64,000 nucleotides of DNA from assembly GCA_030770535.1 (NCBI GenBank), contig JASVEC010000030.1, positions 310,001 through 374,000 of the forward strand, read 5' to 3'. This stretch comes from Batkoa obscura (taxonomy: Eukaryota; Entomophthoromycota; Entomophthoromycetes; Entomophthorales; Batkoaceae). This document shows positions 11,343 through 24,081 of the stretch, piece by piece. Made by a program: the position numbers and the translations under genes. The notes under the pieces are model-generated. The model worked only from the letters and a program-made list of their open reading frames with translations. It was not told the DNA's origin and ran no database searches. The first letter of the stretch is position 1; the number at the start of each line of letters is the position of its first letter.

Positions 11343-11488
11343 GTAATGTATCGCTTTATCAGCTTTATAATTAGTTATAATGTAATAATCACTTAATTTG
11401 TTTATAAAACTAATTATAGTCTTATAATTAATTTGGTTATAATTTATATGTTACAATCAATCATGGAGCTGACAAAGCGATATTTTAC
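11343..11488. repeat. 146-bp palindromic repeat related to repeat B
   Basis: Starts GTAATGTATCGCTTTATC; the inverted other end reads GTAAAATATCGCTTTGTC, so the element folds back on itself. About the first 60 bp also align with the start of repeat B at 54300. No target duplication is clear. Confidence 0.65.
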
Positions 11489-11719
11489 AATTCAAAGTAT
11501 GATCAGTTTTTATTTATTAATTTAGTATTTATATTACACTACGGATATAGTGAAGAAAAATTTCAAATTGGAGTAAAAAATAATACAATTTTTAGCAAAT
11601 AAATAAAATCTAAAACAATATTAGAAAAATTTTCAATTTTGTTCACTTTTGTTCTAAATCGTTATTAAAATTTTTTTGCTTCAGTCTGTCTCAATGTTTT
11701 TTAACTATATCCATGATAT

Positions 11720-11817
11720 AGAGGTGTTTTTTTAACTTTATCACTTTTTCCATCTTTTAAGCACTATTTGAGTGGAAAATTTGGTAGTAAAATTTTTAAA
11801 CACAGAAATGCATCCTC
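11720..11817 (-). mobile_element. MITE, GGGG-TGT family
   Basis: Reads AGAGGTGT ... GCATCCTC with the AAGCACTATTTGAG centre. Perfect ATAT duplication at 11716-11719 and 11818-11821. Confidence 0.85.
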
Positions 11818-13465
11818 ATATAATAAAAATATTGTATATTAATTACTTTAAGTCATAAAACAATTCAATATGGTTTCTTTATTATATCTAATTTGTTTCT
11901 ATTTAGATGAATTAATATTAAATAGGCTTATTACAATCAAATAATATATTTATTGTAATTACTCTAATAATTAAAATAATAAAATAAATAAATCCATAAT
12001 ACTAAAGTAAAGTAATAATAATTTCAAATATTACTTTAATCCAATGATTGTATATTGATAAATGCAATAAAAGTTTAGAAATATTAAAGTTCATGTTTTG
12101 AATTACATTAAGTCATTATTTGGCAAATAAATAATAAAATAAAATAAAATAAAAACAAAGTATCTATTTACTATTATTAGTTAAGTTATGATAATATAGT
12201 TATCAAGTTTTAATTAAAAAGCGTAATTTAAAATATAGTCTTTTGACTTTAAAGAAACTGTTTTATATACCCTTTACCATACAAAATTTGACTAAAGCTA
12301 TAGATTTAGCCCTAATACGAGCTGTAATAAGGTAAAAGGATGGAAAATATTTAAAAATAAATTTTATTAAGGTAAATTACTATTTTTATTCCTAAAAATA
12401 ACTAAAAATTGTTAATTACTTTTAAAATAAATCGAGTAACTTATTGGGCTACAACTTACTATACCATATAATTCAATAACCTCATAAAGTAAATTTTATG
12501 TTTTAAAAACACTGCTTATTTATATTATTAATAATTGCTTTAATATTTAAATTTAGTTATATATTATAAAGCTTTAAAGTCTATTTATGTTTCATCTTGA
12601 TGTATAAGTCATTTTTCAAGGCTAAATAAAACCTATATTGTTAAAATGAGGGCAATTTAAAAAGTTAGTTATACTAAGTTTAGTGTTGAGATAAAGAAAG
12701 ACTAATTCTTTATAAGGAAGTTATACTATAAAATAAATTTGGCTTAGATAATTTCAAAGTCTATAACCCATATCCTTTATTAATTGTTACTACCCAAAGC
12801 AATCTAAAGAATTAAATCTGGTATACAAAAGTGAATTATAGGCAAAAGTTTACAGCTATTTTCAAAAGTGGATTCATTGTAGTAAATTTAACTGTAAAAA
12901 CCCCTGATCAAAGGAAAAAAAAGGGGTAGAATAAAAGCCAATAATAAATTAATATAAAACAAAAAGAAGGCAGGAACATTAAGCCAATGAAATCCTTAAA
13001 TTAAGTATATTTCTACGATATGAAACGTTTTAATTAAGTTTATCAAGTTGAATTCAAATAAATTACCCCAATTTGTTAATAGACTGACTATGTAGGGGGA
13101 ATGATAAAGAATAAATATTGAAATAAAAACGAGTTCTATAAAAAGGATTAACTTTAAAAAGTTAATATAATAGTCATCAACTTGTTATAATGAAATGTAT
13201 CAAATTGGAATAATGTTTTTAAGTATTTTTTGTTAAATTATATAAAGTATAAAACCAAGTCATTGATGATTTTTATTAGGATCAATTTTTATAATTTTTG
13301 TATATATTGATCAACAATATATTTTCAAAAGTTGATCATTTAGAATTTAGACTTATAATATTTAACCTTATCAATATCGCTTTCATTTACTTTTTATACA
13401 ACTAATTCTTTTCTGTCACTAAAGAAATAGAATAATTTCATTATTATTTTGATAATAATAATATT

Positions 13466-14230
13466 ATGGAAAATTGTCGTTCATTCATAAGAGATACTTT
13501 ATATCAAGACAATGGTAATTGCTATTTACTTTTAATTGACAAGTAACTAATGTATTCAATTTAGGATTAATGCGTAATGCTAAATCAATAAAGACACCAA
13601 TATTAAGTATGAGTATACATACCAGTACTAGTCATAGTTCATTACCAACGTCACCAATAACTGGTGATAAAGAAGATGGTCATCAAAAAAACCCAACCAA
13701 AAGAAAAGAAACTGCTGAAAGAATGAGAAAATGGCGGGCACTAAATAAAGAAAAAAGTAACTATTCAATCAAGTTCATTTTGATCATTTATTCATTGTTT
13801 TAGATAAAGAAAATGACACTAGATGTCGTGTATACAGAGTTGCTAAAGAGCGTTTCGGTCCTAATGACTCTATTGAAAAAAGACAATTTATTGAGCTTGA
13901 AATTAAACGCCGTAACGAAAGACGTAGATTAAGGGAGTTAAAAAAGGGGCATTGCAAAACTTTGCATAGTAATAAAGAAATCGATTTTAATATCGAATCT
14001 AAAAATCTAGAATGTAACCTTCCTACTTTAGATTCAGTTCTAAATGGTACATGCCTTTATTATAAAAAATTCATTGCTAATTTTATTTCATAGTTGGATC
14101 TAAACAAGTTGATAAATCGTTACTTTTGGAGCCAAAAACAACATCAAGCGTAGACCTTACTATCCAACGTATTTTAAACGATTGGAACTTTAAAGGCGCA
14201 CAATATGTCTGTAAAAAATCTTTCCTCTAA
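13466..14230 (+). CDS. DUF3020-type basic fungal protein, 206 aa, four exons
   Basis: Exons 13466-13514, 13565-13756, 13804-14046 and 14094-14230 join in phase with GT/AG introns of 47-50 bp. The joined middle part has RKETAERMRKWRALNKEKNK, followed at once by ENDTRCRVYRVAKERFGPND and then KRRNERRRLREL. This W-R-x-x-N ... D/N-D-x-R-C-R-V ... K-R-R pattern is the hallmark of the fungal DUF3020 region, found in nuclear proteins of unknown role. Joining exons 2 and 3 restores the KNKEND core, which supports the splice choice. The C-terminal exon ends LNDWNFKGAQYVCKKSFL. The protein is strongly basic, which would suit nucleic-acid binding, but that is inference. Confidence 0.7.
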
Positions 14231-15429
14231 AAAGTTTTTCTTTTAGAAAGTCGTTCTCTTAAAAGTCTTTCGTTTAAAAGCTTTTCCTTTACACAATATT
14301 TCTTATTATATAGATAACTAATTAAACTATTCAATAAAAGTTATTATTTTAAATCTAAGCTAAAGCTTCTTAAAAATTTCAATATCAAAACACTCTTAAA
14401 GGTCGAATTTTATACTGTTTAATACTGTAGATGTTTGAAAATATTTAATAGCATGGTTTCACTTATAAAATAGCTCAATGTAAGGTATTTATAACATTTA
14501 CGCAACTTTCTTTTACTAAAATCTTAATATCAACACCTACATGCTTTACTCTTTAAATGTTTTTTTATAAAAAATCTTAATAATTTTAAAAGTTCAGATC
14601 ATATTTGATTAAAACTTTGATTAATGCTAATTTATTTGCGTCAATTTTAATACTATTCGTTATGAGCAGTAATAAATTAAATTTTCGATTTTGTTCTGTC
14701 TCAAAAAACAAAATGCTGGGTGAAAATCATTTAAAGATTTACTTTTAAATATTAAAACATAATTAAAGATCCTTCGGTTATTGTGATCTTTTTATTATTG
14801 TTTTCAAAATAATTAAAATCAAATATACGCTTTTTAGTGTTCTATTTACACCTTTTGTAGCTTAAGAACAGTAGTCTCTAAAATATTCTTTAAAATCTAC
14901 TTAAACTAAGCTCAATAAAACGAATTAAATGATAAGAAACAGGATAGATCAACTTAAACGTGGCTTTAATTGAGTCGTTAGTCTATTTAAAAATATTGAA
15001 AGGTGTTTATGTAGTTGTACAGATGTTTTGTAAACTCAAAAGCAAAGAAAATCAAAAATAAGATTGGATGAATGCAAGTCAAGGATAAGCTATTAATAAA
15101 ATTATAAATTAACTATAAATAAACTTTAATTATTGACTTATTTTTGCAAAGGCCAAACTATCTATCAACAATAAATTAATAATAAATTAAACCCTTGCAA
15201 TCCAGCCAATTAAAGTGATAGAAATGAATTTCAAGGAGAAATGGCGATATTGGCTAATTGATTTGAGAGGAGCAAGCAAGATGACAATAATAAACCACAT
15301 TACTTCGAACCACCTAAAAAAGGTATAGGAACAAAATTATTCATCTAAAGTTAAAAAACTAATTTAATATAAAATGTGAACATTATATAGAATTTAATTT
15401 TCAATTATTAATACTACAGTAATCAAATT
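14231..15429. other. intergenic, nothing recognised
   Basis: 1.2 kb of AT-rich DNA between two plus-strand genes. A T/C-rich run with repeated CTTTT units lies at about 14215-14300. It should hold the promoter of the 15430 gene, but no specific site can be named. Confidence 0.5.
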
Positions 15430-17091
15430 ATGGCGGGCAAAAAATATGAATGGCAAGAGATCAATGATACACTGCAAGCAAGGGTATTAGAAACATATTT
15501 GGAAAAGGAAGAGATTAAAGTCTCATTAGAAGTTAAACAAATTGGGGAGTCTCAGCATAGTTTGTATGAAATTGATCGTAGCGTTGAACAAATAATTAGT
15601 TTAATAACTATATTGGATGACTCAGATTTCAATGAATTAAAAGATAATTTTCAACTAGAAGATGATTTAGAAGAGGTATTCACTTTGAGTATAAATTTAT
15701 TAACTGCGTTAAAAGATTATAAACAAGATGTTAGTGAATTCTTCAAAAAGCACAAAATCATCAAAGACAAAAGATTACAAAGTATTAAAAGTGATGATAT
15801 TAAACCTGAAAAGCGTACTAGTTGGACTTCTAAATTATTAAGAAGGTTTTCTAATCCTAATTTGAAGGAAAAGGAAAAGGAAAAGGAAAAAGTGAAGCAA
15901 AACTCAACTCAACTTCCAGTTAAAATAGTAGATTCGGAGGTTATGCCTCCTTTAATCCGAAGTAAAACAGAACTAAATCTAGATGATGTGCTACCTAGAA
16001 ATAAGTCCATAATTTCAAAGTTACTACCAGTAAATATGACTCGAAGTGCTTCAGACCAAGCCCAGCCTGAGGAGATAGAGAAGCCAAAGCTAATCAAAAG
16101 TAAATCAATGCTTAGTATCAAAGGAAAATTATCAAGAAGCAAATCTTTTCGCGATATCAAAAAGAAAACAAGTGTCAAAGAAAGTAATGTTGCTAATCTA
16201 AGAATATTACTTAACGGTGATGAGATTCAATGGATTGTAAATAAAGACATGGAATATGAAAAGTTAATTAGAGGTATAAAAAATCGTATTTTATTAAACA
16301 GTATTAAATTAGACAATTTGAGTGATATTGAATTTTGCTTTGAATTGGAAGAAACTGTGTTTATTTTGGATGAATCTAATTACCAAGGACTCTTGAGCTT
16401 AGATGAGCCAACTCTAAAATTAAAAGAAGAAGAAATCCAAACAATCGATAGTAACGATGGCACTACTGTATTAAATGATACCGATGATTATAATTTTATA
16501 GATTTTAATGGATCAAATATTAAAAAGAAGGATGGTATTGCAAAGCATAAGACCTTTGCAAATATGAGTGAGTATTTGGAAACACCTCTTCAAGCTGAAT
16601 TCAAGAAAATAATGAAAAAAGATTTATGGGATAAAGATGTCAGTTTAAATTTATACAATGAAGAGAAGGCTCCTCCAAAGCCTAAATTAAAGAAAAGTCA
16701 TACAACGTATTCACATATAAACCATAATCGTTTAGTTATTCGTGAAGAGAGGACAGCGAAAATAATGTTAAATCATATGTTACATTTAGAAATAAAAATA
16801 AATATCTATCATAGTACCTTAAAAGGTATTTTGAACGATTGTATCGTTAATTTTAGTCAACACGGGGTACCTCTTAGAAGATTAAAACATATGATTTTAA
16901 TATTCATTAATCCCATGAATAAATCCGATCCTTTTATGGCCGTTCAAGATGAAAAGCAATTGCAATGGATTTTTAAACAAAACTTTAATACTCTGTCTTT
17001 CTTGTTAGCTCCTAATACCTTCATTAATCATAGCGAATATCGTAATGGTGTACGCTGGGATCAACATCCAAACTTAGTCCAACTTATTTAA
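15430..17091 (+). CDS. PB1-like scaffold protein, 553 aa, single exon
   Basis: Uninterrupted frame from ATG 15430. Residues 1-115 are helical and acidic (EINDTLQARVLETYLEKEE). Residues 120-255 are basic and Ser-rich, with a repeated R-S-x-S-x pattern (RSKTELNL, TRSASD, KSKSMLSIK, SRSKSF) that looks like kinase target sites. Residues 255-335 form a possible PB1 fold: NLRILLNGDEIQWIV, then DIEFCFELEETVFILDESNY like an OPCA loop. A second similar segment near 450-540 has RLKHMILIFINPMNKSDPF and VQDEKQLQWIF. PB1 domains pair signalling proteins in polarity, MAP kinase and NADPH oxidase complexes. I do not recognise a specific orthologue; the PB1 call is by pattern only. Confidence 0.55.
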   Translation: MAGKKYEWQEINDTLQARVLETYLEKEEIKVSLEVKQIGESQHSLYEIDRSVEQIISLITILDDSDFNELKDNFQLEDDLEEVFTLSINLLTALKDYKQDVSEFFKKHKIIKDKRLQSIKSDDIKPEKRTSWTSKLLRRFSNPNLKEKEKEKEKVKQNSTQLPVKIVDSEVMPPLIRSKTELNLDDVLPRNKSIISKLLPVNMTRSASDQAQPEEIEKPKLIKSKSMLSIKGKLSRSKSFRDIKKKTSVKESNVANLRILLNGDEIQWIVNKDMEYEKLIRGIKNRILLNSIKLDNLSDIEFCFELEETVFILDESNYQGLLSLDEPTLKLKEEEIQTIDSNDGTTVLNDTDDYNFIDFNGSNIKKKDGIAKHKTFANMSEYLETPLQAEFKKIMKKDLWDKDVSLNLYNEEKAPPKPKLKKSHTTYSHINHNRLVIREERTAKIMLNHMLHLEIKINIYHSTLKGILNDCIVNFSQHGVPLRRLKHMILIFINPMNKSDPFMAVQDEKQLQWIFKQNFNTLSFLLAPNTFINHSEYRNGVRWDQHPNLVQLI

Positions 17092-17164
17092 TAAGTATAA
17101 ATTTAATAAAATAAAGTTAATTGTTATAATTAAGATAAAGTGTTCATGAATTTTTATTAATTTA

Positions 17165-18622
17165 TTATAAATCTTCCTCTTGTTTAAGTTCTGTTAGTAT
17201 CTTTTGATAACCTAATACTTTATCCAAAAGGTCATGATTTTCTTGTAGTAACCCATCTACCCTTTCAATAAAAGTGGGGATAGAGAAGGGTGAGTCTTCC
17301 ATAAAATAGGGTATTTCAGAATACAATTCTTCTAAAATAGTTAGTAGTTGCTCGTGTTGTTGCATTAAATCATCATCCTGTCTTGATTTCAAATCCAATA
17401 TTTGTTCGTCTTTTTGCTTATTTTCAAGCTCTAATTGTTCTATCCTTCGTTTTAATATCTCGACTTCATTTTCTTGTGTATTAATAGATGATTTACTAGT
17501 GATGTGTTGGTTCAATTGCTCTTCAAGCTGTTGAATCTTATTTTGAGAATCCTCTAGTTTACCTAATAAACTATGAAATGAAATCGAAGGTTCTAACCCC
17601 TGCTTAGTTTCATTATTTAGATTAGTTTCTGGCTTTAGATCGTTATTAACTAAAGTAGGAGTGGTCTCTTGACTCGATTCAATTTCCATATATATATCGT
17701 CTTTAACAGCATCTTGGCTCTCTCTTAATTTAATACTTTGTTTAAGTTTACCATAGCTTTTATCTACTCTTTGATAGCCTACACCTAAAACTGAGCCATT
17801 ATGCAAGTCTAATAAATGCTGTATTTCCATCGTCCTTCTGTAAAGTTTAAAAATTTCCTTTCCTACCTCTTCTAATTTTAGATTAGCAGCGTTTAATTGC
17901 TCTTGAGCTTGTGTTATCATCTTTCTGTTCGTTTGGTACATCTTTATTAATGCTTTAGCTCCATCTCGAACCTTTATCTCTAATAGTAGCTTGTGTTCTA
18001 ATACTTTTAATTTAGACATGTTCATTTCTTTTTCCTATTTAAATGGTTATAATTTAATTTAGTTTAATTTAAAGTATATAAAGGTTACCTTCTTTAATAA
18101 ATCCAAGCTTTCTAAAGTTAATATCTTAAACGGCTTTATTTCAACTAGAGACTGGGTCAAAAGAAGCTGCAATAATAGTTGATCGGCTGTTTGTAATAAA
18201 GAATCTGTACTGATAAGATTTTCAGATTGCTCTGATAATTTCTCATCTTTTAAAATATTAGGAAAATGGTTACTAAGTGCGTTTATAGCATTGGGAGATA
18301 GTTGAGGTAGTTTATTAATATCTTCTGGATTCTTTTTCGTTTCTTTTGCTTGGTTGATATTCTGATAATCTTTTGTTTTAATTGAATCAGTTAAATAAGC
18401 AGATGTTGGCCTTGCATTCGCTTTATCTTGAAATTTATCACGAAATTGTTCTAAACCTGCTCTGAGATTTCCTTTTTCGACCGAAGTATTTCTTCTACGT
18501 GTAGAAGGTTGGAAATATTGTTGGTTAAACTGATCCATTTGTTCGTTTGAATAAGGATGATTGATAGAGTTCTGGTTATTATTATAAGGGTCTTTACTTT
18601 CAAGTACTGAAAAAGGTCGCAT
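17165..18622 (-). CDS. Uds1-domain septation protein with C-terminal coiled coil, 467 aa
   Basis: Exon 1 (18622-18089) and exon 2 (18034-17165) join in phase 0 across a 54-bp intron (GTAACC ... AAATAG). The N-terminal ~120 residues are polar, with a basic stretch (STRRRNTSVEKG). The joined region reads LLLTQSLVEIKPFKILTLES, then LDLLKKEKEMNMSKLKVLEH, then KLLLEIKVRDGAKALIKMY. This matches the 'up-regulated during septation' (Uds1) domain. The remaining half is a long heptad-rich coiled coil, including EILKRRIEQLELENKQKDEQ. Proteins of this type are linked to septum formation; the precise role is not known to me. Confidence 0.75.
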
Positions 18623-19486
18623 TGAAAACCGCTTTATCTTTTCTTTGTTTAACTAAAGTTATAAATAAGGATTTGAACTATACTATATATAATTTTGAAT
18701 ACCTTGGATTCCATTTTAAAAAAGGTAAATTTTTAGGAAAATTAATTTTACTTTCCGTTGTTTTGTATGGCTGTCCAAATTATTTGGAATATAATTTCAT
18801 TGGTGGTTCTCACTTATAGCCCTTAACCACCTTTCATTTGTAATTCATAACAGTTGGTAAACTATTTCATTTAAAATATCATAACATTTTTGGGATCATA
18901 TAAAGGCCGTGAAGTAAATCTTCACGTATATATAAAGATGTAAGCTGAAATATATATGATAATCTTTATAATGTTACTATAGCATTAGATGAGTATTATA
19001 TGGATCAAGATTTGAATTAAGAACTTGTAAAAATTCCAAAATTAGTTAAATGAATATTTAGAATTAACATGTTTACTGAGTTGCTAAATTTGAAGGATTT
19101 TAAGATTTGGCTTCACTGAATTCTCAAAAATTTCCGTAGAGTATCCCTCATTTTTTAATACTGTAAAATTAAACTTTATTTTAGGGAAAGGTAATTTTCG
19201 AAATTAATAATTTTAAAGCTTAATGAATGAAAATTTAACACAGGATTTATATTTTTGAATTATGCCTGCGTAATAATGAACCATAAAATATTAAAATCTA
19301 TCATAAAACAAAAGTCACTGCATAAGCTGGTTATGGCAATAATTTAAGGATGCTTAATTACACTCAATGCAAAATTTTATGATTAAACTTGACAAGTTTC
19401 TCGCAAATTTTAAATTTGATACTCCTAGAAAATAAAATTAATTTTTTAACAAAACTTAAAGTAGTTCTCAACACTATCGATTTGAA
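18623..19486. other. divergent promoter region, nothing specific
   Basis: About 0.9 kb between the divergent Uds1 and cyclin L genes. It contains short inverted stretches such as GAAGTAAATCTTCACGTATA near 18910, but no motif I can name. Confidence 0.45.
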
Positions 19487-20393
19487 ATGACGAGACTAAC
19501 CTTACAAAATCCATTGGTAACGATGAGTCAAATTAAGAGCACACCATCATCAAGAGATGGTATATCAGAAACATTAGAATGTGAGTTACGTACCTTAGCA
19601 TGTACATTTATTCAAGGAGTAGGCATCAATGTAAAAACATCACAAAAAACAATAGCTACGGCTTGTGTTTTATTGCAACGGTTTTATTTTGTAAAGTCAA
19701 TAAAAGAGTATCCAATCATGGATATAGTCATGGGTTCTTTATTTTTAGCTGGCAAACTTGAAGAAACTCCAATTTCGTTTAATAAGATTATTATGAGTTT
19801 TGATTATATTGTTAAATTAACTAGAGAATTGAAGAATTACCTTGAAACCCCCCATGGAATAGTAAGTTTAGATATTAAAAAATTTATGACATATTAACTT
19901 TTTGAAGGAGGGCTTAGAAATGAAGGACTGTTTATTAGAAGGAGAGATGGTGTTGCTAAGGGAATTAGGATTTAATGTTCGAGTTCAACAACCTTATGTA
20001 TTAATGATCAATTATATGCAGTTGCTCGCATTACATGATAACATAGATTTAGTTCAAAAAGCATGGAATTATTTAAATGATAGGTAAATTACAAAAGCTT
20101 TAAAATAATTCAAGTAAACGATTATTAGTTTAAAAACAATAGTTTATGTAAGCTATGATCCATCAACAATAGCCTGTGCAGCGATTGAATTGGCTTGTAG
20201 AGAGTCTGATATAGCTTTACCAGGTAATCCATTGTGGTATGAAGTATTTGAAGCTAGAAAACAAGACGTTGAAATTGTTATGGGTTATATGAAAAGGATT
20301 TATACTAGAGTAATCGATTATTGGTTACCGATAAATAAGGACGAGTTGGAAGATTATTTAAGGGGCGATAGGCATCGTGCTGATGATAGATAA
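19487..20393 (+). CDS. cyclin L-type transcription/splicing cyclin, 271 aa
   Basis: Exons 19487-19861, 19908-20083 and 20129-20393 join in phases 0 and 2. The first cyclin fold has ECELRTLACTFIQGVGINVK, QKTIATACVLLQRFYFVKS and MGSLFLAGKLEE. The second begins LLRELGFNVRVQQPYVLMIN and, after the last splice, reads NDSLKTIVYVSYDPSTIACA then AIELACRES. These are cyclin L/K hallmarks. Cyclin L partners CDK11-type kinases in transcription and pre-mRNA splicing. The protein stops soon after the second fold (RGDRHRADDR), so it lacks the long RS tail of animal cyclin L. An alternative start is the Met at codon 13. Confidence 0.85.
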
Positions 20394-21307
20394 AAATGGA
20401 ATTTAGCACTAGGGAATATATTTTATTACTATGTTCTTTAGTGGATTTATTCTTTATTTGTTTATATTACCATTTAATATAGAACATAATTAAATTGAAT
20501 CATTATATAGTGAGAATTTATGTTTTAGATTCATTAAGCTATAAAGTGTTAATAAAAGTTAAACATAAATAAATTTTGAATGTGAATTTGCTTTATATTT
20601 TATAACACAGTTTATATTAAATGTAAATGTTTTTATGAGTGTATTTTCAAGGTATCAAACAATTAACCATTTAATGTTTCTACTTTAAAACTATTTTAAA
20701 AATAAATTTAAAATTATTTCGTGTCTAATACCAATATCATTTAATTTAGTTAATATATGTATTTGCTCAGCGATTGTAAAAATTATTTATTAGTAGTGCA
20801 TCTTACTGTCTATAAGTTTATATGTTATACTGCTGCTTGCCTGTCTCTATAAACAAGTAATTTAAAAATAATATTCATATTAGTAAATTTTTACAAGCTA
20901 ATGTAGTTATCTATTATACATTCTTAAGTTTTATATAACTATATTAAACAAAACTTATGCATTCAACATATTATGATATGTTTTTTACAGTTAATTAATA
21001 GAATCTTAATAAAATCTATTTTTAGCATACAAAAAATAAGTACTGTTATTATTCTTTTAAAATAAAACTAATTAAAAATTGCTAATAAAATTACTCTATT
21101 AGCATACCTTTTTTGAATAGAATTTAAAATGATTGCCAATTAAATGGACCATTCATGTTCCAAGTAAGATGCCATCACAGTTACCTTGAACCAAAGTATT
21201 TTTTCTAAGAAATTTTAATTGGTTCCATTAAGTTTTAACCAAAAAAAATTACAATTTATTTATCCCCAACACACAAATATTTAATTAATTATTTTATAAA
21301 AAAGAAA
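20394..21307. other. intergenic, nothing seen
   Basis: AT-rich spacer between two plus-strand genes. Pyrimidine-rich and A-rich runs just before 21308 would suit a promoter; no MITE is present. Confidence 0.5.
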
Positions 21308-24081
21308 ATGACAGAAAGCAAAAAGGATCCCAGTTCCGATCAAATATCCCCCTTTGCAAAGAAGGTCAATGATAAGGATCATCCCAGCGCTGCTTATGAT
21401 AAAGAAGCTTTAAATAGTCCAACTTCTAGTTCTCCATTTAAGTTTGGGGTGCAAAATTTGAACTTAGATAAAGCTTTTATTTCAAGAAGTCAAACCAAAA
21501 AACCAAGAAAAAATATAGGACCTTATCAGATATCAAAAACATTAGGTTCGGGTAGTATGGGCAAAGTGAAACTTGCTATTCATAATGAAACTGGTGAAAA
21601 GGTAAAATTTCAAAGCAGTTTATTATTAAAGCCTAAATTAAAGTTTTTCAAATAGTATGCGGTTAAAATCATTCCACGAAAAGCACCGATCCATAAAGGG
21701 GCTCCAAAGGATGAAAGTAGAGATATTCGTATTCATAGGGAGATTGCTTTAATGGTTTTAGTCAACCACCCTTATATTGTATCTTTAAAAGAAGCAATGA
21801 TTATGCCTCAACATTACTATCTTTTCTTTGAATATGTATCTGGTGGCCAAATACTAGATTATATTATCTCCCATGGTAAGCTTAAAGAAAAAAATGCTCG
21901 TCGATTTGCTAGACAAATGTTATCTGCAATAGGTAAGCTTGTAGCTCTAATTTTTTTTATTTTTTTATTGATTTTATTTAAAGATTATTGCCATCGTCAC
22001 TCAGTAGTACATCGAGGTATGTTAAATAATAACATTTTTAGTTATTTAAGTTAATTGATTATTAGATTTAAAGATTGAGAATATATTAATTACAGAAGAT
22101 GGAAATATAAAAATTATTGATTTTGGACTTTCGAATTTATTTTCAACAAAATCCCAATTAAATACTTTTTGTGGTTCCCTTTATTTTGCTGCTCCAGAGC
22201 TTCTTAGTGCTCAAGAATATACTGGTCCTGAAGTAGATGTTTGGAGTTTAGGTATTGTATTTTACGTACTTGTTTGTGGTAGAGTACCATTCGATGATCC
22301 CAATATGCCCGCTCTTCATGCTAAAATTAAAAAAGGAGATGTATCTTATCCCACTTTTTTATCTAGAGGTAATATAATAATAAATTTTTATTTGTTGAAT
22401 ATTAATAGAATTCCATTTAGAGTGTAAGCATCTATTATCTCGAATGCTTTGTACAAATCCATCGCAAAGAGCAACAATAAGCGAGATATTAAAACATCCT
22501 TGGGTAACAAAAGGGTTTGAGAATCCAATAGAAAATTATTTGCCACAAAGAAAACCAATTGAATTACCATTAGATATGAATGTAATTCAAAGGATGAAAG
22601 GGTTTGAGTTTGGAAATGAAGAAAAAATTAAAGCTGATCTTGAAGAGATTTTAAGTAGTGAACAGCCTGTTGAAATTACTACTTCTAAAGTCAAAGAAAT
22701 GAAAAAAGTACCTTTCTTTCATAAAAATAAATCGGTTGTAGAAACAACAACGGTTTATAATCACCCTCTAGTTTCTATTTATTATCTTGTCAAAGAGAAG
22801 CTTGAAAGAGAAACTAAACCAAACACTAGCCAATCATTTAATATTGTAGAAGAGGAAGCCAATGATGCCAATGGTCCTGATTTAGCTTCATCTATTATAC
22901 ATTCCTTTAGACCCAAAAACAGTCACTCTAATCAACCAGATATAGTCATAGCAGAGCCAGATAGTCCATTTAAAGATACATCAGAAAGACAAGGACTAAC
23001 TAGTCAAAAATCTAAAGAACAAGGAGAAAATGAAAAAACGCCGAATGTATTAAAGAGATTAAGTTCCGCTATGAAAACAAGTAAAACAACCAATTTCCAT
23101 CGACTTTCACATGGTCCAACTAATGATATATCTATGCCCAATTCACCTAAACCTGGTGTTGGATCTAGAATTGGTAGAAGAATATCTCGACTTATTACTA
23201 GACATCTTAGTATGCAAGAACCAAAAATGAGAAATAGTTTTAATGAATTTGATAATTTGGTTGCTACCAATGATGTTCAAAATAACCTACATCCTTCCCC
23301 ATCTTCACCCCATGGGGATCATGATATTACTTCTCAAGATTCGAATGCGGGATTAGTAATTGATAAAAATAGTGAAGAAGGTGTACGTCCTCATCTAAAT
23401 CAAATGAAACCAAGGAGTGCTACATTAAAGGGGTTATTTTCTGTTTCTACTACTAGCACTAAAAAAGCAAAAATCATCAGTGATGATATTTTAAGTGCAT
23501 TAAAAAAACTGGGTATTAAATGGAAAGAAATTGATGGGTACTTTGAATGTCAATATTGTCCAGATATGATGAGTTTGGAAGGTGTGGGAGAAATTTCACA
23601 TTCAGAAGAATCAACAGAATGTTTGGAGAATGGAGAGTTATTGAGTAAGTTATTTAATTTAAAGCAAAATAATACAAATAATAATTTAATTTAATTAGGA
23701 TCAACCAGTGTATCTAAGAGTGGTAGTCCACAGTTAAGTGCCCAAGAATTTATTAGGGAAGAAAGTTTGGAGATTAAAGAATTGAATGGGACTTCAACAA
23801 GTCGACCAGATTCTAAAGAATCTTCACCAAAAAATTCACCTGATTCTATTAATTCTACACGTATTTTGTCAGCAAGGCATGAAACTGTAGCTAAATTAAG
23901 CAACCCTAATCGTGGATATTCTAATGAACCTACAAGTAATAGGGTAGTTAAATTTCAAATTCATTTGGTGAGGATAAAGGTATTATTAAGGTTACATGGT
24001 ATTCAATTTCGACGATTGGAAGGACCTTCATGGGAGTATAAAGCTATTTGTTCCAAGATATTAAATGAACTTAAGCTGTAG
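21308..24081 (+). CDS. KIN1/KIN2 (MARK/PAR-1 type) Ser/Thr kinase with KA1 tail, 837 aa
   Basis: Six exons: 21308-21601, 21656-21932, 21984-22016, 22066-22368, 22421-23644 and 23699-24081. The kinase domain follows a ~75-aa Ser-rich leader: [20 protein letters not shown] (P-loop), YAVKII, then across exons 3-4 [17 protein letters not shown], then [23 protein letters not shown] and HPWVTKGF. A long Ser/Pro-rich middle has basic patches. The C-terminus, [11 protein letters not shown] ... [20 protein letters not shown], is a KA1 domain, which binds acidic phospholipids at the plasma membrane. This order (kinase, linker, KA1) defines fungal Kin1/Kin2, which act in cell polarity, secretion and septation. 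Exon 3 is only 33 bp. All phases agree. Confidence 0.9.

Larger units (their letters stand above)
10475..13465. other. gene desert with one MITE and one palindromic repeat
   Basis: No coding region can be supported. The repeats at 11343 and 11720 are listed separately. The rest is AT-rich with poly-A/T runs. Confidence 0.6.

Noticed and set aside
18622-18819. 65-codon plus-strand frame opposite the Uds1 start
   Set aside because: It starts at the Uds1 start codon on the other strand and shows no family or codon support.
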